Shown here in pieces: positions 7,833 through 17,253 of a stretch of DNA of 36,033 nt. A program made the translations under genes and the position numbers. Location of the stretch: contig NZ_JAIEPC010000072.1 in NCBI RefSeq assembly GCF_019749955.1, positions 1 to 36,033 of the forward strand, given 5' to 3'. Origin of the DNA: Sphingomonas sp. (GTDB lineage Bacteria > Pseudomonadota > Alphaproteobacteria > Sphingomonadales > Sphingomonadaceae). How positions within the stretch are numbered: the stretch's first letter is position 1; each line of letters begins with the position of its first letter. The notes under the pieces were generated by a model, which was given only the letters and a program-made list of their open reading frames with translations, did not search any database and was not told the DNA's origin.

Positions 7833-8939
7833 GTGAATGAAGCGGCTCTACCACCATTTGATGCGGCACTGCAACACGGCCCCCGGCCTTTGCCGTTGTT
7901 TTTGGAACTCTTGACGCGCGAGACCGAGGGCGCGCCATCGCGCCGCGCCGCAGCACTGGCGGGGCTCGCCGCTTATCAAGCTGCCTGCCGCGGCGCGCCG
8001 CGCATCATGCCGCCGGTTCTTCACCGCGCCGGCCGCGCGAGCCTGCGCGATTATGGCGGCGCGGGGGTACCGGTGCTGTTCATCCCCTCGCTGATCAACC
8101 CGCCGTTCATTCTCGATCTCGCGCCCGAGCGGTCATTGCTGCGCTGGCTGGCGTCGCAGGGGCACCGCGTGTTGCTGCTCGATTGGGGCACACCCGACGC
8201 GGCTGAGCGCGACCAGGACATTAGTCACCACGTCACCGAACGGCTGGTGCCACTGGCCCAAATGCTCGACGTGCCGCCGGTGCTGGTCGGCTATTGCCTG
8301 GGCGGCACGATGGCGGTTGCTGCCGCCAGCCTGATGCCGGTGCGCGGGCTCGCGATGATTGCCGCGCCGTGGCGCTTCACGGGGTTCGGCGATGCGGCGC
8401 GCGCGCGGATTGCTGCGCTCTGGGCGGCTGCCGAGCCGGTCTGCCGCAGCATCGGACTGGTCCCGATGGAAGTGCTGCAAAGCGCCTTCTGGTCGCTCGA
8501 CCCCGCGCGCACCATCGCCAAATATGAAGCGTTCGCGTCGATGGCGACCGGCAGCGGACCGGCGACGACCTTCGTCGCGCTTGAGGACTGGGCCAATGGT
8601 GGGGCGCCGCTGACCTATGCGGCGGGGGCGCAGATGTTCGACTTTTTTGACCGCGACTTGCCGGGGTCGGGCGCGTGGCGGGTGAACGGGAAGATGATCG
8701 ATCCGTGCGCGCTCGATTGCCCGACGATCGATTTCGTCTCGACGACGGACCGGATCGTGCCGAGCGCAAGTGCAGCAGGCTTTGCCGAGCGCCACGACCT
8801 GCGCGCCGGACATGTCGGGATGATGGTCGGCAGCAGTGCGCACCCACAGCTTTGGACGCCACTTGCCGACTGGATTAGCCGCGCCGCCGGGGCTAGACAG
8901 GCACCAAATATAACCCGCCTGCAGGAGACTCCCCCATGA
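7833..8939 (+). CDS. PHA synthase-like alpha/beta hydrolase (PhaC family, short form)
   Basis: This 368-residue alpha/beta-fold protein has the PHA synthase type nucleophile box GYCLGG (153-158), with Cys155 in place of the lipase serine. A candidate Asp306 lies in STTDRIVP and His327 in AGHVGMM, completing a Cys-Asp-His triad. The LLLDWGTPD segment and the conserved tryptophan in [11 protein letters not shown] also match PhaC. It lacks the long N-terminal domain of class I PhaC (about 550-600 aa) and is closer in size to class III PhaC, which needs a PhaE partner; none is seen here. Its start is GTG 7833, with GGGGGAGG at 7816-7823. Its stop overlaps the thiolase ATG (ATGA), implying coupling with phaA. 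It could be a synthase, a synthase-related depolymerase or a thioesterase; the neighbourhood supports PHA metabolism. Confidence 0.8.
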   Translation: MNEAALPPFDAALQHGPRPLPLFLELLTRETEGAPSRRAAALAGLAAYQAACRGAPRIMPPVLHRAGRASLRDYGGAGVPVLFIPSLINPPFILDLAPERSLLRWLASQGHRVLLLDWGTPDAAERDQDISHHVTERLVPLAQMLDVPPVLVGYCLGGTMAVAAASLMPVRGLAMIAAPWRFTGFGDAARARIAALWAAAEPVCRSIGLVPMEVLQSAFWSLDPARTIAKYEAFASMATGSGPATTFVALEDWANGGAPLTYAAGAQMFDFFDRDLPGSGAWRVNGKMIDPCALDCPTIDFVSTTDRIVPSASAAGFAERHDLRAGHVGMMVGSSAHPQLWTPLADWISRAAGARQAPNITRLQETPP

Positions 8940-10120
8940 CCGACGCCATGACCGATATCGTCATCACCGCCGCCAAGCGCACCCCGGTGGGCAGCTTCCT
9001 CGGCGCCTTCGCGTCAACGCCCGCGCATGAACTCGGTCGCGTCGCGATCGAAGCGGCGATGGCGCAGGCGGGGATCACCGGCGCCGATGTGTCCGAAGTC
9101 ATTCTCGGCCAGGTGCTCACGGCGGCCCAGGGGCAGAACCCGGCGCGGCAGGCATCGATGGCGGCCGGCGTGCCGAAGGAAATCCCGGCGTGGAGCGTCA
9201 ACCAGGTCTGCGGATCGGGTCTGCGCGCGGTCGCGCTTGCCTATCAGGCGATTGCGAGCGGCGACGCGACGATCGTGGTTGCAGGCGGGCAGGAATCGAT
9301 GAGCCTTGCCCCGCACGCCCAATTCCTGCGCGGCGGCACCAAGATGGGCGATCTGAGCCTCACGGACACGATGATCAAGGACGGGTTGATCGACGTTTTC
9401 AACGGTTATCACATGGGCATCACGGCCGAAAATCTCGCCGAGCAATATCAGGTGACGCGCGGCGAGCAGGACGACTTCGCGGTCGCGTCGCAGAACAAAG
9501 CCTCCGCCGCGCGCGCCGAAGGCCGCTTCAAGGATGAGATCGCCGCCGTGACCATCAAGGGCCGCAAGGGCGACACGATCGTCGATACCGACGAATATAT
9601 CCGCGACGGCGTGACAATCGACGGCGTGTCGGGGCTGAAGCCTGCGTTCAAGAAGGACGGCACCGTCACTGCTGCCAATGCGAGCGGCCTCAACGACGGC
9701 GCCGCCGCGCTCGTCATCACCAGCCGCGAAGAGGCCGAGAAGCGCGGCATGCCGATCCTCGCACGGATCGCGAGCTGGGCATCGGCGGGCGTCGATCCCT
9801 CGATCATGGGCATTGGCCCCGTCCCCGCCGTCAAGCGCGCGCTGGAGAAGGCCGGCTGGGCGATCGGCGACCTCGACCTGATCGAATCGAACGAGGCTTT
9901 CGCCGCGCAGGCGATGTCGGTGAACAGGGAACTCGGCTGGGATACGAGCAAGATCAACGTCAACGGCGGCGCGATCGCGATTGGCCACCCGATCGGCGCA
10001 TCGGGCGCGCGGCTGCTGACCACCCTGCTCTATGAAATGGCGCGCCGCGACGCGAAGAAGGGCCTCGCGACCCTGTGCATCGGCGGCGGCATGGGCATCG
10101 CCGTCTGCGTCGAGCGGTGA
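8936..10120 (+). CDS. phaA: Acetyl-CoA C-acetyltransferase (beta-ketothiolase)
   Basis: This cytoplasmic type II thiolase condenses two acetyl-CoA to acetoacetyl-CoA, the first step of PHB synthesis, or runs the reverse reaction in degradation. It has 394 residues, the family's normal length. The acyl-accepting Cys92 is in NQVCGSG, His351 in [10 protein letters not shown] and the proton-shuttle Cys381 in CIGGGMG. The ATG at 8936 overlaps the stop of the PhaC-like gene by 4 bp and has CAGGAG about 9 nt upstream. No phaB reductase follows; a strong terminator closes the unit. It could equally be named atoB, but the phaR/phaC context favours phaA. Confidence 0.93.
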   Translation: MTDAMTDIVITAAKRTPVGSFLGAFASTPAHELGRVAIEAAMAQAGITGADVSEVILGQVLTAAQGQNPARQASMAAGVPKEIPAWSVNQVCGSGLRAVALAYQAIASGDATIVVAGGQESMSLAPHAQFLRGGTKMGDLSLTDTMIKDGLIDVFNGYHMGITAENLAEQYQVTRGEQDDFAVASQNKASAARAEGRFKDEIAAVTIKGRKGDTIVDTDEYIRDGVTIDGVSGLKPAFKKDGTVTAANASGLNDGAAALVITSREEAEKRGMPILARIASWASAGVDPSIMGIGPVPAVKRALEKAGWAIGDLDLIESNEAFAAQAMSVNRELGWDTSKINVNGGAIAIGHPIGASGARLLTTLLYEMARRDAKKGLATLCIGGGMGIAVCVER

Positions 10121-10157
10121 GCGCCAAGCCCAATTTTCGGCACCGGTAAACTAAAAC

Positions 10158-10189
10158 AAATGCCGCCTGAATTGCTTCAGGCGGCATTT
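10158..10189. terminator. Strong bidirectional terminator
   Basis: A perfect 14-bp stem, AAATGCCGCCTGAA (10158-10171) with TTCAGGCGGCATTT (10176-10189), has a 4-nt TTGC loop. The ends are A-rich on the left and T-rich on the right, so it can work on both strands. It lies between the convergent phaA and the TonB-dependent receptor gene. Confidence 0.92.
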
Positions 10190-10217
10190 GCATGTCGATG
10201 GATATGTTCAAACCGGT

Positions 10218-13200
10218 TTAGAACTTGCCCTGCACGCTGACCGTGAAGCGGCGACCAAGCTGATCGGCCCCGTTCGATGCGGGCAGGATGAAGCCGAAAT
10301 AACGCTGACCCTGATAATTGGTCAGGTTGGAGATCGCGAAGTTCAGCCGGAAACGCTTGTCGACATTGAAGTAGATGTTCGGGTTGAAAATCCAGTAGGA
10401 TTCGAGCTTGTCGACTTCACGGAAACCCGGGCCACGGGTAACGCGCGAAAACAGTTGCTCACCGATATAATTGGCCGACATGTTAAAGCCAAAGTCTGCG
10501 ACATTATAGCTGAAGTTCACCTGACCTTGCAACGTCGGATCGCCAATAACCCCGTCGGTACGGACTGGCGCAACGCCCGTGATGTCGTTGATTCTGGTCC
10601 GAACATAGGTAAAGTCACCACGGAGCGAAACCGCGCCGGGCAGACCAAGACCTGAAAGCTTCGATCCATAGGTCGCGCGTGCCTGAATACCATCGTAGAA
10701 AATACGGTTACCATTGATAAACCCGGCAACCACCGCCGGATTGACCGGATCGACGATAACCTGACCACCCCGATTGCCGCCATTGGCAGCCACGCCACCC
10801 TGGCCTTGGGCATAACGCCCGATGCGCGAGCAGAACGCATTGCCATTTGCGGGATCGTCAAGATTGAAGTTGGGATTGTCGAAACAGGCAGTGTTGATCG
10901 CTGCGACCGCAAGGTTCGCGATCGGGTTGGAAATCTTGATGTTGATATAGTCAACCTCAAGCGTGAAACCTCTGAGCCAGCGAGGCGTGATGGCAACACC
11001 GTAAGTGAAGCTATCGGCAATTTCATTCTGGAGGTTCGGATTGCCGCTGCTCCGGGACGGCACGGTTGCCGATGCCGCATCAAGCGGTGTGGCGTTCGGG
11101 AATGCACGCAGGAATGCGGTGCAGTTACGATTGCGAATTGCCGGGGCCGCGCCAGCATTGATATTGGCGGGCGAACACAAATCCGGGACGGCGCTGAACG
11201 CATTCGACACCGGCAGGAACAGCTCGGTAATGGCTGGCGCGCGGAACGAGCGGGTGTAATTGCCACGGATAGCGATATCCCGCGTCGGCGCAATCAAGCC
11301 ACCAGCAGCCCACGAAAAGAAGCCGCCATTGACGGTGTTGTCGACATAACGACCACGACCAAAAACCTGGAACTGATTCAAGAACCAGAGGTCATTCTTG
11401 GGCGTAATAATCGGCAGCGTGACTTCACCATAGACTTCATTGAGCTTGAAGTTACCCGAAACGGGCTGGATCGCGGCTGCTCGTCCAAGCCCCTGTTGTT
11501 GGAAGGTAGAGGGGGTGAACGCGCCAAACTCCTCGCGATGCTCGTACCCAATGTTGAAGCCGGTTTCGTTTCCGAAAATCTTGAACAACTTGCCGTTCAA
11601 GTTAGCCTGAAAGTCATATTGCTCGATCAAGCTCCGCGTATCGAAGTTTTGAATGACATATGAGCGCGCTGCAGGATCGGCACGACCAAAACCCAACAGG
11701 TTGAGCGGGCGGCACGCAGCATCGGCGACAGGCGTAAAGCCGGGTGTGACGTTGCGGGTCGGCGTTGCGGTGCAGACAACCTGTCCGGCAGCGTTGGTGG
11801 TGACGTTCACCGCGTTGACGAAATTCTGACGGTTCAAGTCCTGGCCGCCATCGATGATGCTGGTACGGCCGTAATTGCCGATCACGCTGTAGTTGAACGA
11901 ACGGCCAAAGAGCGAGAAGTCGCCTTTAACACCACCGACGAAGCGGTACAGCTCGATATTCGAAAAGCCGGTGACGTCGGCAAGATCCGACGAAGCACGC
12001 GACACCTGGAACGTATTGACATTCAACGACTGCAGCGTCGTACGGGCTTGCGGCGTCAGGAAAGCGCTATTGACGTCAAAAACAAGCGGGCCGCTGGATC
12101 CGGCAAACAAGCTGCTGTTGAAGGTTGGCTGCTGGACCAGTTCGTTGCCATAGGCACGATAATAGGTGCCCTCGGCAAAAAGCTCGATCGACGGCGTTAC
12201 CTTGAACGACAGATAGCCGTTAAAGATATCGCGAACCAGATCGCTGGTGATCTGGGCGTAATCACTGAACTTGAAGCCATCGCCACCGCTTGAGTTAATG
12301 CCGACGAACGGAATGCCGCGATTGAACGGCACAACATTACCGCTGGCGTCGAACTGGAAGTTACGGATTACATTGGCCAGCGAAGCATTGGTTGGCGAAT
12401 TCGCTGCCGTAATCAACCCGCCTGGCGTCAGGAACGAGATGGTGAGGTTCCGAACCTGGACCGTACCCGGAATATTGTCGTCGGCCGTGCCGACATCGAA
12501 GCCGATGCCGGTGTTCAAGCGACCGTCATTCAACGCGGTAATCCCGGCCGCACGGCCCAACCCTGCGGCCTGTGCCGCCGTCGGGTTGGTTGCACCGCCG
12601 ACATCATCAAGGATGAAGTCGCGGCTATTGGAAAGCACGCCCTGCTGCGAATCGCGCGTGTACGAGAAGGTGAAATTGCCGCGACCTTCCGCGAAATCAC
12701 GACCGAAGGTCAGGTTGGCATTATACCGGAATCCATCGCCGCGTTCAGTCACGCCGGCCAGCGCATAAGTGCGCAGCCCCTTGAAGCGGGTGTCGAGGAT
12801 GTAATTGACCGTTCCGGCAATTGCGTCCGAACCATAAACCGGCGCGCCGCCGACAAGAACGATGTCGACTTGTTTTGTCAGTGCCGATGGAATGATGTTG
12901 GCATCGACCTGCTGACCTGCAGCACCCTGGCTGAACAAGCTGCTGACGTTTGACGACACAACACGCTGGCCGTTGATCAGCGTCAACGTCCGGTTCGACC
13001 CAAGGCCACCGATGTTGATGAAATTGACGGCCTGGCCGAAACCGCCCTGGGCGCCCGCGGGCGTTACGCTGCCGCGGATACCGGGAATTTCATTCAGTGC
13101 GTCGGCGACGTTGGTCAGGTTCCGATCACTCAAATATTCTTGGTTGACCGTGGTGATCGTCGGCTCGCTGCGGCGCACGTCGCGAAGCTGCACGCGCGAA

Positions 13201-13373
13201 CCCGTGACGACGACATCTTCGGGCCGGGAGTTATCTGCGGGCTCATCCGGCTTTGTTTCATCGGCCTGCTCGGCGGCCGCAGGCTTCGGGGCGGTTTGCG
13301 CCATCGAGACCGCAGGGAATGAGGCGGCCAGCACTGCCAGAATCGACACGCGCCCAAGTAGCTGAAGTTTCAT
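10218..13373 (-). CDS. TonB-dependent outer-membrane receptor
   Basis: This is a large outer-membrane beta-barrel receptor of 1051 residues, energised by TonB-ExbBD and probably importing a complex carbohydrate, peptide or other bulky nutrient. A signal peptide (MKLQLLGRVSILAVLAASFP to AVSMAQ) precedes a Pro/Glu/Asp-rich linker. The plug domain starts at DVVVTGSRVQLRD and contains NIGGLGSNRTLTLINGQRV, which is typical of the Oar/large-receptor class. The barrel ends with the terminal aromatic FTVSVQGKF. The start at 13373 is fixed by CAGGAGC 9-10 nt upstream; an upstream extension to 13424 has no signal-peptide logic. The gene has lower GC than its neighbours, as is common for such receptors. 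No SusD-like, hydrolase or regulator gene adjoins it, so the substrate stays open. Confidence 0.93.
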   Translation of the reverse strand: MKLQLLGRVSILAVLAASFPAVSMAQTAPKPAAAEQADETKPDEPADNSRPEDVVVTGSRVQLRDVRRSEPTITTVNQEYLSDRNLTNVADALNEIPGIRGSVTPAGAQGGFGQAVNFINIGGLGSNRTLTLINGQRVVSSNVSSLFSQGAAGQQVDANIIPSALTKQVDIVLVGGAPVYGSDAIAGTVNYILDTRFKGLRTYALAGVTERGDGFRYNANLTFGRDFAEGRGNFTFSYTRDSQQGVLSNSRDFILDDVGGATNPTAAQAAGLGRAAGITALNDGRLNTGIGFDVGTADDNIPGTVQVRNLTISFLTPGGLITAANSPTNASLANVIRNFQFDASGNVVPFNRGIPFVGINSSGGDGFKFSDYAQITSDLVRDIFNGYLSFKVTPSIELFAEGTYYRAYGNELVQQPTFNSSLFAGSSGPLVFDVNSAFLTPQARTTLQSLNVNTFQVSRASSDLADVTGFSNIELYRFVGGVKGDFSLFGRSFNYSVIGNYGRTSIIDGGQDLNRQNFVNAVNVTTNAAGQVVCTATPTRNVTPGFTPVADAACRPLNLLGFGRADPAARSYVIQNFDTRSLIEQYDFQANLNGKLFKIFGNETGFNIGYEHREEFGAFTPSTFQQQGLGRAAAIQPVSGNFKLNEVYGEVTLPIITPKNDLWFLNQFQVFGRGRYVDNTVNGGFFSWAAGGLIAPTRDIAIRGNYTRSFRAPAITELFLPVSNAFSAVPDLCSPANINAGAAPAIRNRNCTAFLRAFPNATPLDAASATVPSRSSGNPNLQNEIADSFTYGVAITPRWLRGFTLEVDYINIKISNPIANLAVAAINTACFDNPNFNLDDPANGNAFCSRIGRYAQGQGGVAANGGNRGGQVIVDPVNPAVVAGFINGNRIFYDGIQARATYGSKLSGLGLPGAVSLRGDFTYVRTRINDITGVAPVRTDGVIGDPTLQGQVNFSYNVADFGFNMSANYIGEQLFSRVTRGPGFREVDKLESYWIFNPNIYFNVDKRFRLNFAISNLTNYQGQRYFGFILPASNGADQLGRRFTVSVQGKF

Positions 13374-13409
13374 GTTTGTTGCTCCTGATCTTTTGGAATT
13401 CAGGCTACC

Positions 13410-13415
13410 GTTATA
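13410..13415 (-). promoter_or_regulatory. Possible extended -10 element for the TonB receptor gene
   Basis: On the minus strand TGCCTATAAC gives a good extended -10 (TATAAC) about 37 bp before the ATG at 13373. No canonical -35 lies at the expected distance, so this is tentative. Confidence 0.3.
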
Positions 13416-13470
13416 GGCAAGCAAAAATCAGCCCTGCGACCATTTTATTACAGAAACGCCATTTTTGCGC

Positions 13471-13496
13471 AGACTGTGGCGCTCACGCCACAGTCT
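13471..13496. promoter_or_regulatory. 11-bp perfect inverted repeat between alr and the TonB receptor gene
   Basis: AGACTGTGGCG (13471-13481) and CGCCACAGTCT (13486-13496) flank a 4-nt CTCA loop. It lies 93-118 bp downstream of the alr stop and about 100-125 bp upstream of the receptor start, both on the minus strand. It could be the alr terminator, although no T-run follows, or an operator upstream of the receptor promoter. The rest of the 13374-13588 gap is AT-richer and shows no gene. Confidence 0.5.
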
Positions 13497-13588
13497 TTGA
13501 ATGATTGTGACAGTTGTACGCGCCACGGTGTTCGAATCGTGCTTTTGCCCGTCGGTGATCCCAGACCCGTTCAGCACGGGCTAATCGC

Positions 13589-14620
13589 TTAGCACCACAC
13601 CCGCTTGAATCGTGCGCCCAGCCCGGTCAGTAGTTCGTACTGCGACACGCCCGAGCGCGCCGCCGCTTCGGGCAGATCATAGTCGAGCGCGACCCAGTCG
13701 CCTTCGCCGAGCGCGGGCGCGGCGCTGATATCGATCGCCACCAAATCCATCGACACCCGCCCGATCACCGGCAGGATCGCTGTATCAACACGCGCCGTGC
13801 CGACCCCGGAAAAGCCGCGCCAATAGCCGTCGGCATAACCGATGTTGAGGATCGCGACCGGCAGGTCGTGCGGCGCGGTGAAGGTGGCGTTATAGCCGAT
13901 CGTGTCGCCGCCGCGCAGCATGCGCCGCTGGAGTATCTGTGCTTCGGGCGTCGCGACCTGCGCGATCTGCCCGGCGAACTCGCCGCGCGGAACGCCACCG
14001 TACAGCGCGAGCCCTGGCCGCGTCAGATCAAACGCGTAATCAGGCCCCAGCGCAATGCCTGCCGAATTGGCGAGGCTCAACCGCCGCGCCGTCACGCGAT
14101 CAGCGATGCCCACCAGCGCGTCCCGCTGCGCGGCGTTCATCGCGACATCCTCATCGGCGCAGGCGAGGTGGCTCATCAGCGTCTCGACCGCCAGACCATC
14201 GAGCAGCCCGCCGCGAATCTCCTCCGCCGATACCCCCAGCCGGTTCATGCCGGTATCGACCATCACATCGCACAGCCCCCCGCCCGCCGCCTGCCACCGC
14301 GCGACCTGCGCCGCGCTGCTGAGCACCGGTCGCACCCCTGCCAGCGACCGCGCTGCGTCCATGTCTTCAGCGCGCACCCCGTGGAGTACCGAGACGACGC
14401 CCCCGAGCGGGGCAATTACCGCCGCTTCGGCCCAGGTCGCGACGAAAAAGTCCCGACACCCCGCCGCTGCGAGCCGCACGACCACATCGCTGGCGCCCAG
14501 CCCATAGCCATTGGCTTTAACCGCCGCCCCGCACGCGGCGCGCCCGCTCATCCGCGCCAGCGTCTGCCAGTTGCGGGTCAGGGCGGCGGCATCAAGGCGC
14601 AGGCGAAGCGGGCTGATCAT
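13589..14620 (-). CDS. alr: Alanine racemase
   Basis: This is a PLP-dependent racemase interconverting L- and D-alanine for peptidoglycan. It has 343 residues, slightly shorter than the usual 360 or so. The N-terminal TIM barrel begins LRLRLDAAALTRNW, with the PLP lysine Lys35 in AVKANGYGLG. DVMVDTGMNRLG and the RPGLALYGG phosphate-binding region follow. In the C-terminal beta domain, GYNATF supplies the second catalytic tyrosine and GRVSMDL is conserved. It lies 34 bp downstream of the MFS transporter gene on the same strand, so it is probably the last gene of that transcript. A link between D-Ala supply and valine catabolism is not obvious. It may be either a housekeeping alr or a catabolic dadX-type enzyme. 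Confidence 0.94.
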   Translation of the reverse strand: MISPLRLRLDAAALTRNWQTLARMSGRAACGAAVKANGYGLGASDVVVRLAAAGCRDFFVATWAEAAVIAPLGGVVSVLHGVRAEDMDAARSLAGVRPVLSSAAQVARWQAAGGGLCDVMVDTGMNRLGVSAEEIRGGLLDGLAVETLMSHLACADEDVAMNAAQRDALVGIADRVTARRLSLANSAGIALGPDYAFDLTRPGLALYGGVPRGEFAGQIAQVATPEAQILQRRMLRGGDTIGYNATFTAPHDLPVAILNIGYADGYWRGFSGVGTARVDTAILPVIGRVSMDLVAIDISAAPALGEGDWVALDYDLPEAAARSGVSQYELLTGLGARFKRVWC

Positions 14621-14654
14621 CGGCCAAGCGCCTACCGCGCGCGCCGCGTCGATG

Positions 14655-16256
14655 CTAGCCGCGATGCTCGTGCCGCTTGCCGCCCGGCAGCATCACCACC
14701 GTCACCACCAGCGCCATCAGCACCACCCCCAGCGTGTACCACAGCCCGCCATAGGGATTGCCCGTGCGCGCGACGATATACTGGCTGATAAACGGCAGAA
14801 AACCACCGAAATAGCCGGTGCCGATGTGATAGGGGATCGACATCGAACTATAGCGGATGCGCGGCGGGAAGAGTTCGCTGAGCAAGGCCGCAACCGGTCC
14901 ATAAGTGAGGCCCGCGAGCCCGGTCAGCAGGATGATGCACAACAGGATCAGCGCGATATTGCCCGGCGACGGCACTACCTTGCCCAGATTATAGCCACTC
15001 GCGACCAGTGCTGCTTCAAGCGCTTCGGGCGTGTCGCCGTGCACCGCTTGCCCGCCGATGCTGACCGCCGTCGCCGGGGCCATCGACGTGCTATAGGCCA
15101 CGCCCTTCTTCGACAGCAGATCGAGCAGCTTGCCGCAGGTATCGGTCTGCTTCTGCGCGAACGGGCTATAGGCGCAGTGCGGCCCCGACACGATCACCGG
15201 CATCTCGCGGGCGGCGCTTGCGAGCCCCGGATTGGCCGCCGCACCGATCACCCAGAACAACGGGAACAGCATCACCAGCGTTAATGCATAGCCGACGACA
15301 ATCGGCAGCTTGCGCCCAACGCGATCGGACAGCCAGCCGAACAGGATGAACCAGCCGAGTCCCGCCGCCGCGCCGACGCCAACGATCAGCTGCGCCGCGG
15401 TGTCATCGACCCGCATCGGCCCTTGCAAGAAGGCAAGCACGGTGAACATCGATGTATACCAGATCACCGTCAGCCCGGCAGCGATTCCGAACAGCGCCAC
15501 GAACAGCCGCTTGAGGTTGCCCGGATAGGTGAAGCTTTCGACGAACGGGTTGCGCGCGGTCTCCCCGCTCGACTTCATCGCCTTGAACACCGGGCTTTCG
15601 GAGAGCTTGAAACGCATCCACAGCGACACCGCGAGCAGGACGATGCTGAAAATGAAGGGGATGCGCCAGCCCCAGTCCTGCCACACGGCATCGGGCAGCA
15701 CGCCCTTCACCAGCAGCACGACGATCAGCGACAGAATGAAGCCGCCCGCGACGCTTGCCTGGATGAAGCTGGTGTAGAAGCCGCTTTTGCCGGGCGGGGC
15801 ATGTTCGGCGACATAGATGGCAGCACCCCCATATTCGCCGCCGAGCGCCAGTCCTTGCAGGATGCGCAGCACCAGAATGATCGCGGGCGCCGCCAGTCCG
15901 ATTGACGCTGCCGAGGGCACGAAGCCGACCCCGGCGGTCGCCACGCCCATCAAGGTGATGGTGACGAGAAAGGTGTATTTGCGCCCGAGCCGATCGCCGA
16001 GATAGCCGAACACGACGGCGCCAAGGGGTCGGAAGCCGAAGCCGACGGCGAAGCCCGCCCACGCCAGCAGGGTCTGGACGACTTCATTGCCCGCCGGAAA
16101 GAAGGTGCGACCGATGATGCCGCTTGCGGCCAGCGTGCCGTAGATGAAGAAATCATACCATTCGAAGATCGTGCCGAGCGACGATGCGGTGATGATGAGT
16201 CGGATGTCGTGCGCGCTCGGCGCGCTCAGATCGTCATTCGCCGCAATCGTCGCCAT
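14655..16256 (-). CDS. MFS transporter, metabolite:H+ symporter (MHS) family
   Basis: This is a 533-residue inner-membrane symporter. The N-terminal half carries MHS family marks: SSLGTIFEWYDFFIYG in TM1, the RPLGAVVFGYLGDRLGRKYTF loop 2-3 signature, and LRILQGLALGGEYGGAAIYVAEHAPP in TM4-5. The second DRVGRK motif appears in LFGWLSDRVGRKLP. Unlike typical members of about 430-450 aa, it has an insertion of about 90 residues between predicted TM9 and TM10. The insertion contains CAYSPFAQKQTDTC and probably lies in the periplasm, where the cysteines could form a disulfide. GGGAGA-like sequence before the ATG supports the start. It follows mmsB by 57 bp, so it may import a branched-chain metabolite or organic acid, which is inference. 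Confidence 0.88.
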   Translation of the reverse strand: MATIAANDDLSAPSAHDIRLIITASSLGTIFEWYDFFIYGTLAASGIIGRTFFPAGNEVVQTLLAWAGFAVGFGFRPLGAVVFGYLGDRLGRKYTFLVTITLMGVATAGVGFVPSAASIGLAAPAIILVLRILQGLALGGEYGGAAIYVAEHAPPGKSGFYTSFIQASVAGGFILSLIVVLLVKGVLPDAVWQDWGWRIPFIFSIVLLAVSLWMRFKLSESPVFKAMKSSGETARNPFVESFTYPGNLKRLFVALFGIAAGLTVIWYTSMFTVLAFLQGPMRVDDTAAQLIVGVGAAAGLGWFILFGWLSDRVGRKLPIVVGYALTLVMLFPLFWVIGAAANPGLASAAREMPVIVSGPHCAYSPFAQKQTDTCGKLLDLLSKKGVAYSTSMAPATAVSIGGQAVHGDTPEALEAALVASGYNLGKVVPSPGNIALILLCIILLTGLAGLTYGPVAALLSELFPPRIRYSSMSIPYHIGTGYFGGFLPFISQYIVARTGNPYGGLWYTLGVVLMALVVTVVMLPGGKRHEHRG

Positions 16257-16313
16257 CCCCGTCTCCCTTTGGCGACCACGATTACCGGCTTTGCGGGCTG
16301 GGGCAAGCGTCGC

Positions 16314-17204
16314 CTAGGCGGACGGGGTATCGCCCAGCATCTTGATGATGCCCGAAAAGTCGAGCCCGGCCTGTCCCGCATCGGCAAACGCCTGATAGAG
16401 TTCAGCCGCCCGCGCGCCCATCGGCGTTTGTGCGCCCGTCTCAGCGGCGGCTTGCGCGGCAAGCTTCAGGTCCTTGAGCATCAGCGCGACCGCGAAACCG
16501 CCTTGATAATCGCGGTCGGCGGGGGTGTCGGGGCCGACGCCGGGGACCGGGCAATAGCTCGTCATCGACCAGCTCTGCCCGGACGAGACGCTGGCGATGT
16601 CGTAGAAGCGCTGCGCCTCCAGCCCGAGCTTGTCCGCGAGCAGAAAGGCTTCGCAGGTCGCGACCATCGACGCGCCGAGCAACATGTTATTGCAGATCTT
16701 CGCCGCCTGCCCCGCGCCGTTCGCGCCCGCACGGATGACGGCCTTGCCCATTTCCCCGAGGATTGTCGCAGCGCGTGCGTAGGCTTCGTCGCTGCCGCCG
16801 ACCATGAAGGTCAGCGTGCCCGCATTGGCCGCCGCAATCCCGCCCGACACCGGCGCGTCGACCGCGACCAGCCCCTTGGCGGCGGCGGCTTCGGCGACGC
16901 GCTTGGCGGTGGCGACATCGATCGTCGAGCAATCGATCAGCAGCGCGCCGGGGGTGGCCGTACCGAACAGCGCGTCTTCATAGGTGGCTTCGACATGCGC
17001 CCCGGCCGGCAGCATCGTCACGATCGCCTCCGCCCCTTCGGCGGCGGCTGCGGCGCTTTCCATCGGCAGGCAACCGGCGCTCTTGGCCTTCGCAAGCGCA
17101 TCGGCGGACAGATCGAACGCGCGCACGTCATGCCCCGCCTTCGCGAGGTTCGCCGCCATCCCGCCGCCCATATTGCCGAGCCCGATAAAACCGATACGCG
17201 CCAT
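16314..17204 (-). CDS. mmsB: 3-hydroxyisobutyrate dehydrogenase
   Basis: This enzyme oxidises 3-hydroxyisobutyrate to methylmalonate semialdehyde with NAD+ in valine degradation. It has 296 residues. The N-terminal Rossmann motif is GFIGLGNMGGGMA (about 5-17), the substrate-binding DAPVSGG is at 116-122 and the catalytic Lys169 is in GQAAKICNN. The start has CTGGAGAG upstream. It lies 49 bp downstream of the enoyl-CoA hydratase gene and follows the enzyme that releases its substrate. The next pathway enzyme, methylmalonate-semialdehyde dehydrogenase (mmsA), is not in the window. Confidence 0.94.
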   Translation of the reverse strand: MARIGFIGLGNMGGGMAANLAKAGHDVRAFDLSADALAKAKSAGCLPMESAAAAAEGAEAIVTMLPAGAHVEATYEDALFGTATPGALLIDCSTIDVATAKRVAEAAAAKGLVAVDAPVSGGIAAANAGTLTFMVGGSDEAYARAATILGEMGKAVIRAGANGAGQAAKICNNMLLGASMVATCEAFLLADKLGLEAQRFYDIASVSSGQSWSMTSYCPVPGVGPDTPADRDYQGGFAVALMLKDLKLAAQAAAETGAQTPMGARAAELYQAFADAGQAGLDFSGIIKMLGDTPSA

Positions 17205-17253
17205 GTTACTCTCCAGAATATTCCTCGCCCCTTTGGGGGAGAGGATTGGGGGT

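Noticed and set aside
7816..7956. N-terminal extension of PhaR
   Set aside because: The frame is open, but the extension overlaps the divergent PhaC-like gene and has no family similarity; PhaR proteins start at the KKYANRRLYNT region.
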